Shown here: one piece after another, positions 5,605-8,136 of the stretch | Position numbering within the stretch: the stretch's first letter is position 1 | Layout: each line of letters opens with the position of its first letter | Source of the DNA: Alphaproteobacteria bacterium | GTDB lineage: Bacteria > Pseudomonadota > Alphaproteobacteria > CBDBCS01 > JAHZLG01 | Assembly: GCA_022599995.1 (NCBI GenBank) | Contig: JAHZLG010000009.1 | Span: 1 to 8,136 of the forward strand | Reading direction: 5' to 3' | Length of the DNA stretch: 8,136 bases | Program-made: the position numbers and the translations under genes | The notes under the pieces: model-generated | What the model saw: the letters and a program-made list of their open reading frames with translations, nothing else | What the model was told of the DNA's origin: nothing | Database searches by the model: none

Positions 5605-6687
5605 TTACTCGATGATCGCTCGAATCATTGCCCGCGTCACCACATCGGCGGCAACACCGCACCATATGCCCAGATCGATGGTGTCCTCGGCAGCAGGCGC
5701 GGTCGAGGCGGTACCCTGCTCAACAGGACAAGAGACCGCAAAGACAATATCCCCATCATAGGGGGTATGCGAAGGACGCACCGCACGCGCAATCCCATCG
5801 CCCGCACAAAGCGCAAGCCGCTGCAAATCAGACACCGGCAACGGCGCGTCGGTGACCACCGCAGCCAATACTGTATTCGTCATCAACGGCGGCGCGGCGC
5901 AAGCCTCTCCCCCAAAGAGCTGGGCGGGCGGCGTTTTCCGCACCTTACGCCAGTCGCGGTTGTCCTCGGGGTAGAGCAGGGCATGGGCCCATGGAAATCC
6001 CCCCGGAGCAAAATAGCCCCCAAACGGATTGGCAACGACCAATGCCGCAATATGATGGTCGGCTTTCCCCCATCGCACACGAAAAGACGCCGTGCCAATC
6101 CCAGACCGGCAATCCGCAGCCCGGGTGCTGCTTCCAGCCCCGACTCCGCCAACGTCCCCGGCTCCGCCAACACCGTCCTCTGCTTCACGCATAACCCTCC
6201 CATGAATCTGCTCCCAGGCATCGGCGGTGGCGACATAGCCCATGTGCCGAAAATCAACATCGATTGGCAACGATGGAGGCGAACCATCAGAAGAAGAAGG
6301 CTTTGCTGACACTGAAAAGGGCGCACGCAAGTCATAGACCGAGGCAGCCGGGATAATCGGCACCGCACCCGCAGGCGTCACAAAGCCCCGTCCTTGCTCG
6401 GCAAGGAAACGGACAGCACCATCAGCCGCCGCAAGCCCAAAGACAGAGCCCCCACTCAGTACCAACCCATCGACAGTGCTCACCGTGTTCTCGACGCGAA
6501 GCAGTTCTGTCTCACGCGTCGCAGGGGCACCGCCCAGCACCGCACAGGCTGCCAAAGCCGGCCGCGAGAAAACCAATGCCGACACCCGCCCTACATGCCC
6601 AACCCCAACCGAAGCATGCGCCCCAGCTGCCTTGGCTATGTCGCGAAGACTATTGTCGTGCCCAACCGTAACGGCAAGCGTTGTCAT
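5605..6687 (-). CDS. P1-family peptidase (DmpA/BapA-like, self-processing aminopeptidase)
   Basis: P1 (S58) peptidases are made as one chain that cuts itself before a Thr or Ser. That residue becomes the N-terminal nucleophile of the small subunit, and the enzymes remove N-terminal residues from peptides, D-amino acid amides or beta-peptides. The 360-residue length fits (DmpA is about 375). Visible family blocks are VGVGHVGRV (27-35), VLGGAPATRETELL (50-63), VDGLVLSGGSVFGLAAADG (72-90), VPIIPAASVYDL (109-120), GIGTASFRVRWG (196-207) and HTPYDGDIVFA (307-317). The likely cleavage site is Asn271-Thr272 in LMTNTVLAAVVTDAPL. There is no signal peptide, so it is probably cytoplasmic. A Gly-rich insertion at about 172-183 is encoded by an 18-bp tandem repeat. 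The ATG at 6687 has AGGAAGGG upstream (6695-6702). The substrate cannot be told from sequence. It lies between an MFS transporter gene and the dGTPase-like gene, all on one strand. Confidence 0.88.
   Translation of the reverse strand: MTTLAVTVGHDNSLRDIAKAAGAHASVGVGHVGRVSALVFSRPALAACAVLGGAPATRETELLRVENTVSTVDGLVLSGGSVFGLAAADGAVRFLAEQGRGFVTPAGAVPIIPAASVYDLRAPFSVSAKPSSSDGSPPSLPIDVDFRHMGYVATADAWEQIHGRVMREAEDGVGGAGDVGGVGAGSSTRAADCRSGIGTASFRVRWGKADHHIAALVVANPFGGYFAPGGFPWAHALLYPEDNRDWRKVRKTPPAQLFGGEACAAPPLMTNTVLAAVVTDAPLPVSDLQRLALCAGDGIARAVRPSHTPYDGDIVFAVSCPVEQGTASTAPAAEDTIDLGIWCGVAADVVTRAMIRAIIE
6136..6171 (-). repeat. In-frame 18-bp tandem duplication inside the peptidase gene
   Basis: Plus-strand units 6136-6153 (AGCCCCGACTCCGCCAAC) and 6154-6171 (GTCCCCGGCTCCGCCAAC) match at 15 of 18 positions. 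They encode a repeated Gly/Val/Ala-rich hexapeptide (around residues 172-183) just before the conserved GAG turn of the peptidase. The change is frame-neutral and lies in a loop, so the enzyme need not be damaged. Confidence 0.85.
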
Positions 6688-6694
6688 TTCGTTG

Positions 6695-6702
6695 CCCTTC
6701 CT
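6695..6702 (-). promoter_or_regulatory. Ribosome binding site of the peptidase gene
   Basis: On the minus strand AGGAAGGG lies seven to eight bases before the ATG at 6687, a strong match that fixes the start of the peptidase. Confidence 0.7.
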
Positions 6703-6754
6703 GCGGGAGTGAGTACCCGCGTTGCCGCCAAATCTAGGTAACCCCAGCCTGCAA

Positions 6755-6798
6755 GACGCTAGGTCACATATCGTGTGACGCTAGGTCACATATCTTGT
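6755..6798. repeat. 22-bp perfect-but-one tandem duplication over the MFS stop codon
   Basis: Units 6755-6776 and 6777-6798 match at 21 of 22 bases and abut directly; both contain CTAGGTCACATATC. The right unit encodes the last six codons and the TAG stop (plus strand CTA at 6781-6783) of the MFS gene, plus four bases beyond. The left unit is the downstream copy, in the peptidase leader. The near identity suggests a recent duplication. Confidence 0.95.
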
Positions 6799-8013
6799 GG
6801 TGATGGCGGTCTGCGGGATCACAGCTCGTTTATCATTGATCGGCACGTGAAGGAGGGCTGCAAGCCCACTCAGGACAGCGACCGAAATCCACATGGCGGT
6901 GTAATTCCCTGCGAAATCGAACACAACACCCCCAATGTACGCCCCCAGAAATGCCCCAGCTTGGTGCGAGAGCATAACAAGGCCGAACAACGTGCCCAGC
7001 CAACGCGGTCCAAATATCATCCCTACCGTAGCCGAGGTCAAAGGCACTGTTGCCAACCAAATCAGCCCTATCAATGAGGCAAAGGCCATCACGATAATAT
7101 CGGTCTTTGGCAACAACAGAAAAGCTATGACTATCAGACATCGCGACCCATATAAACCAACCAAAGCCCACTTCGGACGAAAGATTTTTGCCGCATACCC
7201 GGCCGACAACGAGCCAATAACGTTGAACAACCCGATCGCCGAGAACGAAGCCCCAATCACCCACGGCGAAATCGTCGGCAGGGTTGTTATGTAGGTCGGC
7301 AGGTGGACGGCAATAAAGGCAATATGGAAGCCACACACAAAAAAGCCAACATTCAAGAGCAAGAATCCCTGATGCCGCTGTGCCACCCGCAAGACACTCT
7401 TCAGCGGGGCGGGCAACTCATCGATGCCCAATGCAATGTGCGTATGTCTTCGCCGCCGCGACGCGCTAAATGCCATGGCTAGTGGCACGATCATCAGCAC
7501 CAAGGCCGCAAAGATGAACAACGTGTTGTACCATCCGAATTGGACTAAGAACACGCTGGTCACGGGTGCCATCAGGAATTGCCCCAACGAGCCGCCTGCC
7601 GTTGTCCACGCTATCGCCACAGCACGCTTATCGTCAGGCACCAATCGCCCGACTGCACCTAGCACCACGGGGAAGGCACTGGAACCCACGGCAAGCCCGA
7701 TTAGCCCTCCTGCAGAGGCGTGCAATAGCAACTCGGATGAGGCGGTCGCCATCAGGACGAGACCAAAGCAGTAGATTACCCCAGCAATGGCAAGGACACG
7801 GGCGGGGCCATGCTTGTCTGCGAGCGAGCCGGCAACCGGGCTTACAAACCCCCAGACAAGGTTCTGGATTGCGAGGGCTAGGGCATAGCTTGAAATGGTC
7901 CATCCTGTATCTGCACTGGCGATGGGGACGAGCAATCCCATAACCTGCCGCACCCCGAAGGAAAGTCCGAGGATGCTCCCACCACAGAAAATAACAAGGA
8001 GGTAGGGACGCAT
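6781..8013 (-). CDS. Major facilitator superfamily (MFS) transporter
   Basis: This is an inner-membrane secondary transporter, probably driven by the proton gradient; the substrate is unknown. The 410-residue protein is hydrophobic throughout, in a pattern fitting 12 membrane helices in two halves. The cytoplasmic loop between helices 2 and 3 has MFS motif A (GSLADKHGPARV, about 62-73). A basic central loop with SRRRRHTH (about 185-192) separates the halves. A weaker motif A copy (AGYAAKIFRPKWAL) lies in the second half. The pattern is closest to the oxalate/formate and monocarboxylate-like branch, but that is a loose impression. Start choice: ATG at 8013 against an in-frame TTG at 8031 that adds six residues. 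Neither has a strong Shine-Dalgarno, and I prefer the ATG. The gene is first of a likely three-gene operon; the peptidase start lies 93 bp downstream. Export or uptake of a peptide that the peptidase handles is a possible link (inference). Confidence 0.85.
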   Translation of the reverse strand: MRPYLLVIFCGGSILGLSFGVRQVMGLLVPIASADTGWTISSYALALAIQNLVWGFVSPVAGSLADKHGPARVLAIAGVIYCFGLVLMATASSELLLHASAGGLIGLAVGSSAFPVVLGAVGRLVPDDKRAVAIAWTTAGGSLGQFLMAPVTSVFLVQFGWYNTLFIFAALVLMIVPLAMAFSASRRRRHTHIALGIDELPAPLKSVLRVAQRHQGFLLLNVGFFVCGFHIAFIAVHLPTYITTLPTISPWVIGASFSAIGLFNVIGSLSAGYAAKIFRPKWALVGLYGSRCLIVIAFLLLPKTDIIVMAFASLIGLIWLATVPLTSATVGMIFGPRWLGTLFGLVMLSHQAGAFLGAYIGGVVFDFAGNYTAMWISVAVLSGLAALLHVPINDKRAVIPQTAITTRYVT

Positions 8014-8136
8014 AGAGTCACTTTCGCGCAAACACTAGGGAGGGGGAAACACCGTTAGTTGCTTTGTTTGGGCTCGGTGTGCGTCCATTATATACATAAC
8101 AATAACAATTAGATAGACCTATAATTGAAACATTAA
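8014..8136. promoter_or_regulatory. Upstream region of the MFS gene with candidate promoter and inverted repeat
   Basis: The last 50 bp of the window are clearly richer in A and T than the rest. On the minus strand a perfect TATAAT lies at 8092-8087, about 74 bp before the chosen ATG. The -35 position holds only TATCTA, so the promoter may need an activator. Just upstream of it, CAATTA (8106-8111) and TAATTG (8122-8127) form an inverted repeat with a 10-bp spacer, a typical shape for a dimeric regulator site. No regulator gene is seen; it could lie beyond the right edge. Confidence 0.35.

Noticed and set aside
5498..5665. Extended N-terminus of the dGTPase-like protein starting at 5665
   Set aside because: It overlaps the peptidase 3' end, is encoded by the tandem array and does not resemble the family; kept only as a testable idea in the findings.
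5767..6309. Open frame of 180 codons antisense to the peptidase gene
   Set aside because: Very Arg/Pro-rich, low-quality translation opposite a well-supported peptidase; a shadow frame.

Overview
The window reads as ordinary chromosomal DNA of a flagellated Gram-negative bacterium, most likely an alphaproteobacterium. This rests on the FlgF-type rod protein, the long two-domain hibernation factor, lipoproteins with typical lipoboxes, and a dGTPase-like HD protein of the alphaproteobacterial kind. The taxonomic call is inference from protein style. There is no rRNA, tRNA, insertion sequence, CRISPR array or recognisable defence island. All six genes look intact.

Layout: flgF (43-774, minus) sits at the left edge and reads out of the window. 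A 387-bp divergent intergenic region follows. A plus-strand group comes next: long-form ribosome hibernation factor (1162-1806), a large COG3014-like lipoprotein (1849-3297) and an LpoB-like lipoprotein (3470-4066). The lipoprotein pair points to a cell-envelope role, probably in activating peptidoglycan synthesis. A convergent junction of about 140 bp separates this group from a minus-strand group, which in order of transcription is an MFS transporter (8013-6781), a P1-family (DmpA-like) self-processing peptidase (6687-5605) and a dGTPase-like HD phosphohydrolase (5497-4205). The right edge is an AT-rich stretch that probably holds the promoter of this second group.

The main oddity is not a gene. 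Nearly every intergenic junction carries its own, unrelated short tandem repeat: about 27 bp x2 over the flgF stop codon, 15 bp x2 in the leader upstream of the hibernation factor, 24 bp x5 between the two lipoproteins, a CTGGG run in the convergent junction, 16 bp x5 just upstream of the dGTPase-like gene, and 22 bp x2 over the MFS stop codon. A further 18 bp x2 lies inside the peptidase gene. Several of these arrays are strongly pyrimidine-rich and G-poor on the RNA-sense strand. That is what Rho loading sites or ribosomal protein S1 landing sites look like, so I suggest they act in termination, polarity or translation initiation, or that they mark a genome prone to slippage. The convergent junction also has G-run clusters on both strands with G-quadruplex potential.

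I see no convincing new multi-gene system. The best leads are the repeat arrays and the lipoprotein pair.
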